In this document: positions 9,702 through 18,110 of the stretch, piece by piece
Numbering within the stretch: the first letter of the stretch is position 1
Layout: the number at the start of each line of letters is the position of its first letter
DNA from: CAWCTD01 sp963798455
Lineage (GTDB): Bacteria; Acidobacteriota; Terriglobia; Bryobacterales; Bryobacteraceae
NCBI GenBank assembly: GCA_963798455.1
Contig: CAWCTD010000003.1
Coordinates: forward strand, 248,001 to 312,000
Reading direction: 5' to 3'
DNA length: 64,000 nt
Position numbers and translations under genes: made by a program
The notes under the pieces: generated by a model
Told to the model about the DNA's origin: nothing
What the model saw: the letters and a program-made list of their open reading frames with translations, nothing else
The model's database searches: none

Positions 9702-10835
9702 TCCGTCCCTGGCCACCATAAAATCAATCAGTTACAGACACCCCGAAAGCCAGCTTCATTCCATTTCATTCCAAAACTTGTGGTCCGCCGGGACTCGCCT
9801 CGTGGATGAGCTGGTGTGCAGGGATGAAGAACTGAGCCCTCATCACAACCCAGGGGAAGCGCGGAGCCGACAGCGGTCTCCGTGCTCCCCTGGTTCACTC
9901 CACCAAGAGGTGAGTTGTGAAGCGGGTAGCACTCTATGTTCGCGTCTCCACTGCCAACAGATCGCGACAGGGTGACGCTGTCACCTTCGATCAGAATCCC
10001 GACGTGCAGGAGCGACCGCTCCGGGACCTCGTCGCCCAACGAGGTTGGGTTGTGCACCACGTCTACTCGGACCGTGCCAGCGGGGCTGTAGACAAGCGCC
10101 CTGGTCTGGATGCCTTGATGAGGGACGCGCGACGGGGCGAGTTCGACGTGGTGATCGTCTGGCGCTTTGACCGTTTTGCCCGCAGCGTCAAGCAGTTGGT
10201 GCTGGCGCTAGAGGAGTTCCGCAGCCTGGGGATCGATTTCGTCTCACACCAGGAGGCACTGGACTCGTCCACCCCCATGGGGAAGGCCATGTTTACGATC
10301 ATTGCGGCCATGGCAGAGCTGGAGCGATCAGTGATCAGGGAGCGAGTCGTGGCCGGGCTCGAGTATGCCCGCAGGCATGGCACGAAGTCCGGGAGATCCA
10401 TAGGGAGGCCCAGAGCGGTATTCGACCGCTCTGCCGCCGTGCAGCTACGGGGCGAAGGGAAGAGCTTAGGCCAGATCGCCCGCATCCTCCACGCTAGCAT
10501 CGCATCGGTCAGACGCGCTTGGCAGGCGAGCCTCCACGAGTAGAAGGCCCCCAAACCTCAGGCCGTTGCCGGAAACTATGCCAAAAACTCCCTGAACCGG
10601 TTTTGGATAGCGTTCCACGCGTCGGAGAGGACTCGAACTCCCCGCGTTCAGCCTGGGGATGTGGCCCATTGAGCCTGTGGCTCGTGTGGCGACGCTGCCA
10701 GGGACAACCGTCCTACCAACCCATTCCGGATGCCAGGCTCATTCCATGGCCAATCAAAACGCTGTGGTTTCGGCACATCTGAGGCCGTCCACCGGCAGCA
10801 GGTCGAGCCCTCGCTTTGCGGCCTCCCCCAGCTAG
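9702..10835 (+). repeat. Serine-recombinase repeat unit, copy 1
   Basis: About 1.1 kb that is highly similar to 55585-59630 once the IS21 there is removed. Similarity starts ~210 bp before the recombinase gene (CCGTCCCTGGCCACCAT) and continues ~290 bp past its stop, ending near TCCCCCA. The 3' part is also matched in inverse orientation next to the recombinase at 54663. Conservation of both flanks with the gene suggests a small mobile unit. Exact ends and target duplications could not be fixed by eye. Confidence 0.6.
9917..10543 (+). CDS. Serine recombinase, repeat-unit copy 1 (intact)
   Basis: 208 residues, GTG start six bases after AAGAGG. The catalytic serine is in YVRVSTANRSRQGD near residue 9. 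Resolvase motifs VIVWRFDRFARSV and LERSVIRERVVAG follow, and the C-terminal HTH is GKSLGQIARILHASIASV. It is nearly identical to the interrupted gene at 55793 and clearly related to 54663. The ~200 bp upstream are conserved too and include two TTCATTCCA-like words. It may mobilise its own unit; no cargo gene is seen. Confidence 0.88.
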   Translation: MKRVALYVRVSTANRSRQGDAVTFDQNPDVQERPLRDLVAQRGWVVHHVYSDRASGAVDKRPGLDALMRDARRGEFDVVIVWRFDRFARSVKQLVLALEEFRSLGIDFVSHQEALDSSTPMGKAMFTIIAAMAELERSVIRERVVAGLEYARRHGTKSGRSIGRPRAVFDRSAAVQLRGEGKSLGQIARILHASIASVRRAWQASLHE

Positions 10836-10837
10836 CA

Positions 10838-10943
10838 CCAAGAGAAAGCGCTTCCGTACTGGCATTGCTCGCTTGCAGGCTGGGCAGTAGAGCCGGCTGG
10901 CCTCAAGGTCTTCAAAATCCTTTGGATTGCCCGGCGGCATCAT
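10838..10943 (-). pseudogene. Truncated small zinc-ribbon protein
   Basis: Starts MMPPGNPKDFEDLEASR and has a CPAC knuckle followed by AMPVRKRFLLVLAG. Short zinc-ribbon proteins of this form normally continue with a second Cys pair; here the sequence changes into the recombinase-unit right end at about 10835. The open frame continues to 10713 as unrelated sequence. Best read as a gene cut by arrival of the recombinase unit. Family assignment is by memory of similar proteins and is uncertain. Confidence 0.45.
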
Positions 10944-10958
10944 GGGATTCGGGGGCCC

Positions 10959-11987
10959 TCAAGCTCGCCGTGCCACTCGCACCAACGACTTGCCGAAGTT
11001 CCGGCCCAGCAGCAACCCCCGAAACCCACCGACGGCGTTCTCCAGCCCATCCACGATGTCTTCGCGGTATTCCACCTTCCTTTCACGCAGCCACGCGGCC
11101 ATGTCGCGCTCAAACTCCGCCTTCTGGCCTGCAAAATCCGTCACGATGAAGCCGCGAAACGTGAGACGTTTTGTGAGGATTGCGGACATAAGCAGCGGGG
11201 TGTGATCCGGCCCCTGCGGCAATGCCACCGCGTTGTAGTGCGCGATCAGCCCGCACACGGGTACGCGCCCGAACAAGTTCAACAGCGGAAGCACGGCTTC
11301 GAGGACGTGCCCTCCAACATTCTCGAAGTACACGTCAATGCCTTTGGGGCAGGCCGCCCTCAATTCCTCAGCGAACTTCTCGCTCCGATGGTTGACGCAG
11401 GCGTCGAAACCAAGCGTGTTCCTGACGAAGTCGCATTTCTGCTGGCTGCCCGCCACGCCCACAGCGCGGCAGCCTTTGATCTTCGCGATTTGTCCCACTA
11501 CGGATCCAACCGCACCGGACGCCGCGGCCACCACCACCGTTTCCCCGGCCTTCGGCTGCCCGATGTTCAGCAAGCCGGTGTAGGCAGTCAAGCCCGGCAT
11601 ACCCAGCACTCCCAGAGCGGTCGAAATTGGTGCAACATTGGGGTCGATTCTCTCCAGGCCACTCCCGTCTGCCAGTGCGTACGCCTGCCAGCCCGTATAG
11701 CTCCGTACCAAGTCGCCCGGCCGCCAGTGCGTGGATTTCGACTCGACCACCTCGCTCACAGTGCCGCCCTCCATCACCTCGCCGATCTGGACAGGCGGAG
11801 CGTAGGAAGGTCCGGCATTCATCCGCCCGCGCATGTACGGGTCGAGCGACAGGTACAACGTGCGCAGCAACACCTGGCCGTTGCCAGGAGATGGAATGTC
11901 CGTTTCTTCCAGACGGAAGTCGGTGTCAGCCGGTTGTCCGGTCGGCCGGGCAGTCAGTACAATCCTGCGATTCTTCATCTGTGACAT
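10959..11987 (-). CDS. NADP-dependent oxidoreductase, CurA-like MDR family
   Basis: About 342 residues of the medium-chain dehydrogenase/reductase superfamily, zinc-independent leukotriene B4 dehydrogenase / curcumin reductase (CurA) branch. The N-terminal GroES-like part contains LYLSLDPYMRGRM, typical of this branch. The Rossmann motif AAASGAVGSVVGQIAKIKG sits near residue 155, and FENVGG lies in the cofactor domain. It likely reduces enal/enone double bonds with NADPH in the cytoplasm. Three ATGs lie at 11993, 11987 and 11978; 11987 is chosen because AAGGAGG ends six bases before it. It appears monocistronic. Confidence 0.9.
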   Translation of the reverse strand: MSQMKNRRIVLTARPTGQPADTDFRLEETDIPSPGNGQVLLRTLYLSLDPYMRGRMNAGPSYAPPVQIGEVMEGGTVSEVVESKSTHWRPGDLVRSYTGWQAYALADGSGLERIDPNVAPISTALGVLGMPGLTAYTGLLNIGQPKAGETVVVAAASGAVGSVVGQIAKIKGCRAVGVAGSQQKCDFVRNTLGFDACVNHRSEKFAEELRAACPKGIDVYFENVGGHVLEAVLPLLNLFGRVPVCGLIAHYNAVALPQGPDHTPLLMSAILTKRLTFRGFIVTDFAGQKAEFERDMAAWLRERKVEYREDIVDGLENAVGGFRGLLLGRNFGKSLVRVARRA

Positions 11988-12279
11988 CCTCATCCTCCTT
12001 CTCTTAGTATTCGCCTCTGTGCTTTCCCGTGCGGTCCGGGATGCGCTCGAGCTCTGGGGGCTGGGGCCCGCCGCAGGCAGTGAGCAATAGGGTCGTCACC
12101 ACCACGGACGTGACGGCCTATTTCATGTCGCCCCAAACCCCAGTATGGCGGAACGGGCGCTTCACGGGATTGACGATGGCTGTGTTGATCTGTCCCGCCT
12201 CAGCCTGGAGCGGAGCGTGTGCCCTCCAGCTGATCTAATGGAGAGGATGCCCACTCGGTTCCGCGTACGTAAGAGCGCG

Positions 12280-12350
12280 CTGATAAAACCCATAGATTCA
12301 GTCGATTCCCGGGCCAGAACGCCGGATAGATGAAGCAAAGCCGACTAGCC
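12280..12350 (+). repeat. Dispersed repeat B, copy 1
   Basis: Contains CTGATAA, ATTCAGTCG and then CCGGATAGATGAAGCAAAGC. The same ordered words occur at 54345-54490 (inverted) and 63515-63600. It lies in the 650-bp gap upstream of the HTH-propeller gene. The rest of the gap (11988-12636) shows no convincing gene. Confidence 0.75.
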
Positions 12351-12636
12351 AGGCGCGAACCGAGAACAATTTGCTGACCGGAAAGCAGTTATCCGATTCT
12401 GGAGGCTCAGCTTGACCGTCTTTGCTGTACAATTGATCCACAAAGCGGGCAAGCGGGTTTGAGATTGCGGTCCGGTCGCCTCGCGGGCACCTTTGGAATG
12501 TGCGAGCGAACTGAGGTCTCAGTCACGTTCCCACCCTAGGGGCTGCGAAATTTGCGCGCAGAATGTCTGTGCGCGCTAATGCCTATTGCAGGCACCGGGG
12601 ATCAGAGTTAGGTTTGCGGTCGGAAGGAGGGTTCTC

Positions 12637-14724
12637 ATGGTTGAACGAACCTCGAGAACCAGACGCGAAGCTCAAAACGAGGTCGCCCCCACCGCAGAAG
12701 CATCGCTTGATTCGTGGAAAGAGATCGCTGCCTATCTGAAGCGGGATGTGGCCACGGTGCGGCGTTGGGAGAAGCACGAAACCCTCCCAGTTCACCGCCA
12801 CCATCATCTATCGCGCAGCAGCGTCTACGCCTACCCAAGCGAACTGGAGGCATGGCGCACTCATCGCAAACCTGTTGCAGAATCAACGCGTTCCATCTGG
12901 TGGAGGCCGGTGCCGGTGTTCGCCTCGGTGGTCACCATCGCCCTGGCCATCATGATGGCTGGCAGCGGGCCGCACGTCGGCGCTCTGGCCCAGGCAGGGG
13001 ATGGCATCATCACGAGGCAGGTTTGGGGAGCGGAATTCAATTTTGGGGCAGCGCCGTCGCCTGACGGCCGTTACCTGGCGTTTGACGACGAGATAGGGAA
13101 TTTGGCGCTGCGGGATCTGGTCACGGGGCAGACGCGGCGGCTTACCGACAACGCAGCCGGCATTCACTTCGTGGATACCGTGGTGTTCTCCCCCGACGGC
13201 AAGCAGGTGGCTTTCGGATGGTACAACGAGTGGGATGAGTGCGACCTCCGAGTCGCGGCGCTGGAAGGTTCGGAGCCGAGGGTTCTCTATCATGCCGAGA
13301 AGTACCAGACTCGGCCCGCGGACTGGGCACAGGACGGAAAGTCCATCCTGGCGTTGAGAGTTCATGAACCGTCCAGCGCGGAGATGGTATCCGTTTCCGC
13401 CGACGATGGCTCTCTTCGTATCTTGAAGAGCTTCGAGGGCCGGCTTCCGAGTCCGAGTAGAATGCGCTTCTCGCCCGATGGGCGGTTCGTTGCGTACGAC
13501 TTGCTGGTGGACCAAAAGGGTAACCGCGACATCCTTGTGCTTTCAGTCGCGGGTGGACAGGTGACACCGCTCGTTCAGCACTCGGCGCAAGAGCAGTTGC
13601 TCGGCTGGACACCCGACGGGAAGTCGGTCCTGTTCCTCAGCGACCGGACAGGAAACTGGGCGGCGTGGCTGGTTGCCGTGGCCGATGGGAAGCCGCAGGG
13701 TGAGCCGATCCTGGTTAAGCGTGACGCCGGAGCCGTGGAGCCGATGGGGTCCACGCGAGCAGGCTCTTTCTATTACAAGATCCGGGACGACGGATTGAAC
13801 GTCTATGGCGCCGCGCTTGGAGGCGGAGCACCCTCACTTGTTGTGGAGAGGCACCTCGGGTGGAACTTTCAACCGGCGTGGTCGCCCGATGGAAGGAGCA
13901 TCGCCTATCATTCCAGACGCTTGAGAGGTTCCAGCGCCGCGACCCTGTGCATCCGATCAGTGGCAACAGGGGAGGAGCGGGACTACTCAGACAAGATCAA
14001 GAACCTCAGGTGGTTCCAGTGGTCTCCCAACGGAAGGTTGCTGCTGGTCCGCTGTGATAATTCGCTGGATAAGAGTGGCCTGTATCAACTCGACGTTAAG
14101 ACCAGGGAACTCACCCAGGTAAAGTGGTGGCCGGCTCGCGAGTACGGCAGCTACAGCATTAGCCCCTGCTGGTCCGCGGACGGCAAGGCCGTGTACTATG
14201 TTGAGCCGCGGGTGGCGACCCCCGAGGGCCGGACGCGACTCGTTAGGACGGACCTGGCGAGTGGGCGGCACGAGGTTCTACAACTGTTTCCCGAGACAGT
14301 CACGGGCGGAGCTGTACTTCTCTCCCCGAATGGCCGCTGGTTTCTTCTCTGGCTCATCCGGGGCGCCGAATGGAGCCCGGCTGTCATGCCGGTGGGTGGG
14401 ACTGAGATCCGGGAGTTGCCGGGACAATGGGCAGATGTGAGCTCGCGAACCCCGACGTGGGCGCCAGACTCGGGCCAAATCGTTATTGTCAAACGGCCCG
14501 GCGCGCCCGCCAAGGCGATAAACTCTGAACTCTGGACCGTCCCCTTGGAGGGCGGTGAGCAGCGGAGGCTCGGCTTCTCGGTCATGAAAGATGTGGTCAG
14601 CCTGGCGATTCATCCGGATCGCACGCGGTTCGCGTTTACGGCGTGGGAGCCTGCGACCGAGGTCTGGGTGATGGAGAACTTCCTGCCGGGGTCAGAAGCA
14701 GCACGCGAGAAAGGTGGACAATGA
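12637..14724 (+). CDS. HTH-TM-PD40 propeller regulator
   Basis: 695 residues. Residues ~28-80 form a MerR/HTH_17-like DNA-binding domain (SWKEIAAYLKRDVATVRRWE, then VYAYPSELEAWR). A single membrane segment follows (VPVFASVVTIALAIMMAG, ~95-112). The rest is a beta-propeller of TolB/PD40 repeats (SPDGRYLAFDD, SPDGKQVAFGW, SPDGRFVAYDL, TPDGKSVLFLS, SPDGRSIAYHS). This is a one-component membrane design: cytoplasmic DNA-binding head and outside propeller sensor. The ATG at 12637 is chosen because GGAAGGAGG lies seven bases before it. A paralogue is at 52050-54170. The target and ligand are unknown. Confidence 0.85.
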   Translation: MVERTSRTRREAQNEVAPTAEASLDSWKEIAAYLKRDVATVRRWEKHETLPVHRHHHLSRSSVYAYPSELEAWRTHRKPVAESTRSIWWRPVPVFASVVTIALAIMMAGSGPHVGALAQAGDGIITRQVWGAEFNFGAAPSPDGRYLAFDDEIGNLALRDLVTGQTRRLTDNAAGIHFVDTVVFSPDGKQVAFGWYNEWDECDLRVAALEGSEPRVLYHAEKYQTRPADWAQDGKSILALRVHEPSSAEMVSVSADDGSLRILKSFEGRLPSPSRMRFSPDGRFVAYDLLVDQKGNRDILVLSVAGGQVTPLVQHSAQEQLLGWTPDGKSVLFLSDRTGNWAAWLVAVADGKPQGEPILVKRDAGAVEPMGSTRAGSFYYKIRDDGLNVYGAALGGGAPSLVVERHLGWNFQPAWSPDGRSIAYHSRRLRGSSAATLCIRSVATGEERDYSDKIKNLRWFQWSPNGRLLLVRCDNSLDKSGLYQLDVKTRELTQVKWWPAREYGSYSISPCWSADGKAVYYVEPRVATPEGRTRLVRTDLASGRHEVLQLFPETVTGGAVLLSPNGRWFLLWLIRGAEWSPAVMPVGGTEIRELPGQWADVSSRTPTWAPDSGQIVIVKRPGAPAKAINSELWTVPLEGGEQRRLGFSVMKDVVSLAIHPDRTRFAFTAWEPATEVWVMENFLPGSEAAREKGGQ

Positions 14725-14800
14725 GGTAGTGCTCTGCAGGCCACGACCCTTGAAAGTCCCGCGTTTATGAGATGAGTTCTACTCCTCATTGATGCCGCTG

Positions 14801-14859
14801 TCTTTTTCGAGCCAGGCGATTGGGGCCGGATAGCTGGCGAAAGCGCCCGCTTCATCCAG
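14801..14859 (-). repeat. Dispersed repeat A, copy 1 (minus orientation)
   Basis: Carries GGGGCCGGATAGCTGGCGAA, the inverted form of the family core (GAAGACTACGGGCGC...GCTATCCGGCCCC). It lies in the 459-bp gap between convergent genes ending at 14724 and 15184. The rest of the gap shows no gene. Confidence 0.7.
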
Positions 14860-15183
14860 TTATCGTGGTTCCGGAAGCCGCAGAGAACCACCAAGTCCAA
14901 TCACTCCTGACGGCTCGCCAAACCGGAGTCAGATGGGGAAAGCTCAGTGACAAGGCAAATGCACGAGACCTCGTGAGGATCGTCGATGGCCAGTCTCGCA
15001 GGCAATTTCACGGGCGGCTTTAGGTCCTGAGGCGATACGCATGAACGTGGGCGGCCACCCCGGCGGCGCAAGACGTTTCTGTGGGATATTCGTTCTACCG
15101 CCGGAATTCCTCGTTTCTTCTCCGGACCAGCGCCGTTTCTAGCGCCCCCCGGCGTCAACAGCCCGAGGCAGAACCGGAGCTGA

Positions 15184-16233
15184 TTAGGCCATCACGCGTT
15201 CCCGGTACCAGTCCTGTACGGCCCTAGGTATTTCCTTCAAGTTCTCGAGCGGGGTCTGGAGCGGGATGGCGCATTCCGGCCCGATCAGTTCCACGCCGGC
15301 CTCAAGGTTGAGGTAAACCTCCTTGCGTACGTCCGCCGGCTCTCCTGCAAGCAGCGTCACTGGATTATTGATGTTCCCCACCAGACAAATGCGGTCCCCC
15401 ACGATCTTCTTGGCTTGCGCCGGAGGGTTCTTGGAATCGTAGTGGAAGCCGGCCATGTGTGTCTGTGCAATGTAGTCCATCCGGTCGAGGGTCCGGCCGC
15501 AAATATGGAGAATGAGTGGCGCCGGAAGCCTTTCCGCAAATTCCCTGTGAATGTCCTGCAAGAATCTCCTGTAATACTGACCGCTGACCAGATCCCCTGT
15601 CGCATGGTCGGGGAGAGTCAGGGCATCGGCTCCGACTTCTATCTGCGCAAGCCCGAACGCGACCGTGACTTCTTTCAGTTTGTCAAGGGCGCGCTTCACC
15701 CCATCGGGATCGTCCACCGTCATTATCAGGAATGGTTGCAGGCCGAACACATGGTAGCAGAGCGTCCATGGCCCCATGGTCTTACCAATGATGGCCACCT
15801 CATCGCCGAAGCGCTTCTTGAGCGTGCGGATCGCCTCAATAACACACCGGATGTCAGAGTGATCCAGAAACCCGGAAGGGATTGCGATGTCCTCAGGATG
15901 CTCCCAGATGGGCTCCGCCGTCCTCACCGTTGGCCAGGTGCCTTTCTCACCCCAATGAATATTGCATCCGAGGGCGGACGACTCCTGGACGACAGAAAAC
16001 ACCGGCATAATGCTGTCGAAGCCGAGTTCGGTGTAACCAGTCGCAGCTAGGTTGGCCATGAGTTCCGGGATACGATTGGCATCGGGGAACGCCGCACCTG
16101 AAACGTCCATCAGCTTTTCGGTTGCGACCGAAGTCGGATTGCAGACCGGCGCGCGGTCGACCGGCTCACGACGTAGCGCGGCGAGGACGCGCTGCCGGCT
16201 GTTCATCGAGGGAGAAAATGAATTACCCGCCAT
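15184..16233 (-). CDS. MtaA/CmuA-like uroporphyrinogen decarboxylase-fold methyltransferase
   Basis: About 349 residues of the UroD superfamily. A His-x-Cys motif (ILHICGRT, near residue 245) and a later Cys (GPECAIPLQTP) match the zinc site of methylcobamide:CoM-type methyltransferases rather than heme-pathway UroD, whose substrate arginines are not evident. NSRQRVLAALRREPVDRAPV at the N-terminus is typical of MtaA/CmuA relatives. Likely role: transfer of a methyl group from a corrinoid; the substrate is unknown. ATG at 16233 follows GGGAGATC. No corrinoid protein is adjacent. Confidence 0.8.
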   Translation of the reverse strand: MAGNSFSPSMNSRQRVLAALRREPVDRAPVCNPTSVATEKLMDVSGAAFPDANRIPELMANLAATGYTELGFDSIMPVFSVVQESSALGCNIHWGEKGTWPTVRTAEPIWEHPEDIAIPSGFLDHSDIRCVIEAIRTLKKRFGDEVAIIGKTMGPWTLCYHVFGLQPFLIMTVDDPDGVKRALDKLKEVTVAFGLAQIEVGADALTLPDHATGDLVSGQYYRRFLQDIHREFAERLPAPLILHICGRTLDRMDYIAQTHMAGFHYDSKNPPAQAKKIVGDRICLVGNINNPVTLLAGEPADVRKEVYLNLEAGVELIGPECAIPLQTPLENLKEIPRAVQDWYRERVMA

Positions 16234-16385
16234 GTGATCTCCCTTCACTATCGCCCCGCGAGGACATCCCGTACTGTCCAAGAACTCGATCTACTTGAGC
16301 TGGAGCAGTTTGCAGAGCCCGCCAAGTCGGGGCTTGTTTCAGCAATCCGGAACTCTGCGCCCAAAGGAAACGTCTGCCTCACAGC

Positions 16386-16450
16386 ACTATCCGGCCCCAC
16401 AGAGCAGAATAACACTCCAAAGCGCCCGTAGTCTTCAGCGATCCGGGCTC
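16386..16450 (-). repeat. Dispersed repeat A, copy 2 (minus orientation)
   Basis: CTATCCGGCCCCACAG, CCAAAGCGCCCGTAGTCTTC and GATCCGGGCTCC. Here the segment after TATCCGGCCCC is arranged slightly differently from other copies. It occupies the 360-bp gap between 16233 and 16594. Confidence 0.65.
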
Positions 16451-16593
16451 CATGGCCGAATCAAAGCTGACTCAGCCGCCAGGCGCCGTGGATTGTTGGG
16501 CCAAAGGAGCGCCCCGCGGCACAGACGCGGCCAAACCCACAACCGACTCGAACAACCGCGTCTGCGGCATGGTGAGATCGAAGCCGGGACACA

Positions 16594-16998
16594 TCATTCG
16601 TTGTTGCTGTAGGAATCGACCACGACCTTCCAGTCTGCGGCCGATGCTCGACGATAGACGGCGACGTATTTTCCGCACTCTTCACGGGACGCTTCGCCCG
16701 GCGGAGTCAGCGTGATCCTATTGCTGCCGGTGGCGTACGCCAGATCGCCGGAGACCTCGACGTCCGTGGTGTCCAGGATTATGCTCTCTACGAGCCCCTG
16801 AAAGGCGGTCTTGTAGAAGTTCAGGATTTCAGACCGTCCCCTAATAGTCGGCCGCCCGGGCATCATAATACGTGCGTCATCCGCATACAGCGCTGCAACC
16901 CGCTCAGCGTCCTTCGCCGCTACGGCGACCATGAATTCGCGGTCGATAGCCAGGATAGTCCGAACGACATCTTCCCTCGTTGCTCCGGTGGTTGCCAT
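16594..16998 (-). CDS. SnoaL-like / DUF4440 small protein
   Basis: 134 residues with the NTF2-like cone fold pattern: ILAIDREFMVAVAAKDAERV, then ALYADDARIMMPG and GRSEILNFYKTAF, ending in a beta-rich half with WKVVVDSYS. This matches the SgcJ/EcaC-type SnoaL-like family. Such proteins are small-molecule binders or isomerases; no catalytic residue can be assigned here. ATG at 16998 follows AGGAGGAAG, better than the longer frame starting at 17097. Confidence 0.8.
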   Translation of the reverse strand: MATTGATREDVVRTILAIDREFMVAVAAKDAERVAALYADDARIMMPGRPTIRGRSEILNFYKTAFQGLVESIILDTTDVEVSGDLAYATGSNRITLTPPGEASREECGKYVAVYRRASAADWKVVVDSYSNNE

Positions 16999-17178
16999 CG
17001 TGCTTCCTCCTGCCGCAACAAGTCTACCGCCCGATCGAATTAATGTACACGCCCCGGATGTCGCTATTTGCCAGTAGGGCAGACCGGATCTCGGCACCAG
17101 TGCACAGAGCTGGAAATGTGCCCACGTCTGGGAGTCACCTGCAAGTCTTCGCCCTGCGGGTCACGGCGGACTTCTGGT

Positions 17179-17214
17179 GCGGTATAGCTGACGAAAGCGC
17201 ACGTAGTCTTCCGC
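17179..17214 (-). repeat. Dispersed repeat A, copy 3 (short, minus orientation)
   Basis: GGTATAGCTGACGAAAGCGC followed by ACGTAGTCTTCCG. It matches only the core of the family. It lies in the 408-bp gap between 16998 and 17407. Confidence 0.55.
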
Positions 17215-17235
17215 TACGTGAGGGGGCAGAACTGA

Positions 17236-17310
17236 CCCCATCCGGGGCCGTTGGAGTCGCTCGGGATGGACAGGACAAGGAGCGGCCTCAACGAAGGCGG
17301 TTGGATGTAG
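17236..17310 (+). repeat. Dispersed repeat C, copy 1, upstream of the RsbRD-like gene
   Basis: Reads ATCCGGGGCCGTTGGAGTCG, CTCGGGATGGACAGGA, then GGTTGGATGTAGAATAGA. It aligns over ~75 bp with 51003-51075 and with the end of the window (63945-64000). Two copies end in a -10-like word (TAGAAT here, TACAAT at 51061) and sit 100-120 bp before a plus-strand gene, so a promoter role is possible. Confidence 0.55.
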
Positions 17311-17406
17311 AATAGACCACGGCTAGGAAGCCAAGAAGGAAACCTTGGCTTAAGAATTGGGAGTACAATCCGGCGCCGCCGGAGCTCGGCCCCAGGGAGG
17401 AGTGAG

Positions 17407-17844
17407 ATGGTCTCGCGGACGCTCGTGCAGATGATCGAAGACAATGGCGAAAGGATCACCGACCGGTTCATCAGGCAACTGCGGGCGGATGCTCGGCTGG
17501 TCCAGTTTCACACACTTCCAGAATCGGAATTGAGGGACAGGGCTCACGATGTGCTTAAGAACCTCGGCCGCTGGCTGATCGCGGGCCACGAGGGAGAAAT
17601 AGCGCATCGGTACGAGGCACTCGGACGCCACCGGTACGAAGAATCAATCCCGCTATATGAGGTCGTTCGGGCTCTGCACACGCTCAGAGAGACCATCCAG
17701 GCCTTTGTCCGGGAGCAAGGAATCGGGCAGACGTCCATGCAGCTTTATGCGGAGGAGGAATTCGAGCATCTGATGGGTCTATTCTTCGATGGTGCGGTCT
17801 ACCACGCGGTCCATGGTTACGAGACTGCTTTGCGCCAAGCCTAA
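17407..17844 (+). CDS. RsbRD N-terminal-like sensor domain protein
   Basis: 145 residues, all-helical. MIEDNGERITDRFIRQLRAD followed by a long helix bundle (ALGRHRYEESIPLYEVVRAL) resembles the RsbRD_N domain found before STAS or GGDEF domains in stress-sensing proteins. Here it stands alone with no effector domain, so it may act by partner binding. The ATG is preceded by AGGGAGGAGTG. TACAAT at 17365 could be its -10 box. Confidence 0.7.
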   Translation: MVSRTLVQMIEDNGERITDRFIRQLRADARLVQFHTLPESELRDRAHDVLKNLGRWLIAGHEGEIAHRYEALGRHRYEESIPLYEVVRALHTLRETIQAFVREQGIGQTSMQLYAEEEFEHLMGLFFDGAVYHAVHGYETALRQA

Positions 17845-18110
17845 AAAGTCCGGGCGCCGTATGTCGAGCGGTGGCCCTACGATCGCGAAGGCCTCTTCCA
17901 CTGCGGCCATGCGCTCGAGGGATTGGGCGACGCCGCAGCGGCCGGTGAGATGTGCGCGCGCCGTGAAAGCTGTACGCACCGCCCCGCGCTATCTCCACCG
18001 CCACCGCCAGGTGGAGCCGCTTGGCTCAGAAGCAACTTCGCAGTCTGGCTGGATGAGCACTCGGGAACAGTCCTGCCGCGATCCGCGGGGCACGCGGTTT
18101 CGCCTGCGAG

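Noticed and set aside
9700..9800. CRISPR or short tandem repeat around TTCATTCCATTTCATTCC
   Set aside because: Only two imperfect adjacent words with no spacers; part of the conserved recombinase-unit flank.
12412..12432. TTGACC...TACAAT as a promoter for the HTH-propeller gene
   Set aside because: The spacing is only 11 bp and it lies over 200 bp from the start codon; too weak to annotate.
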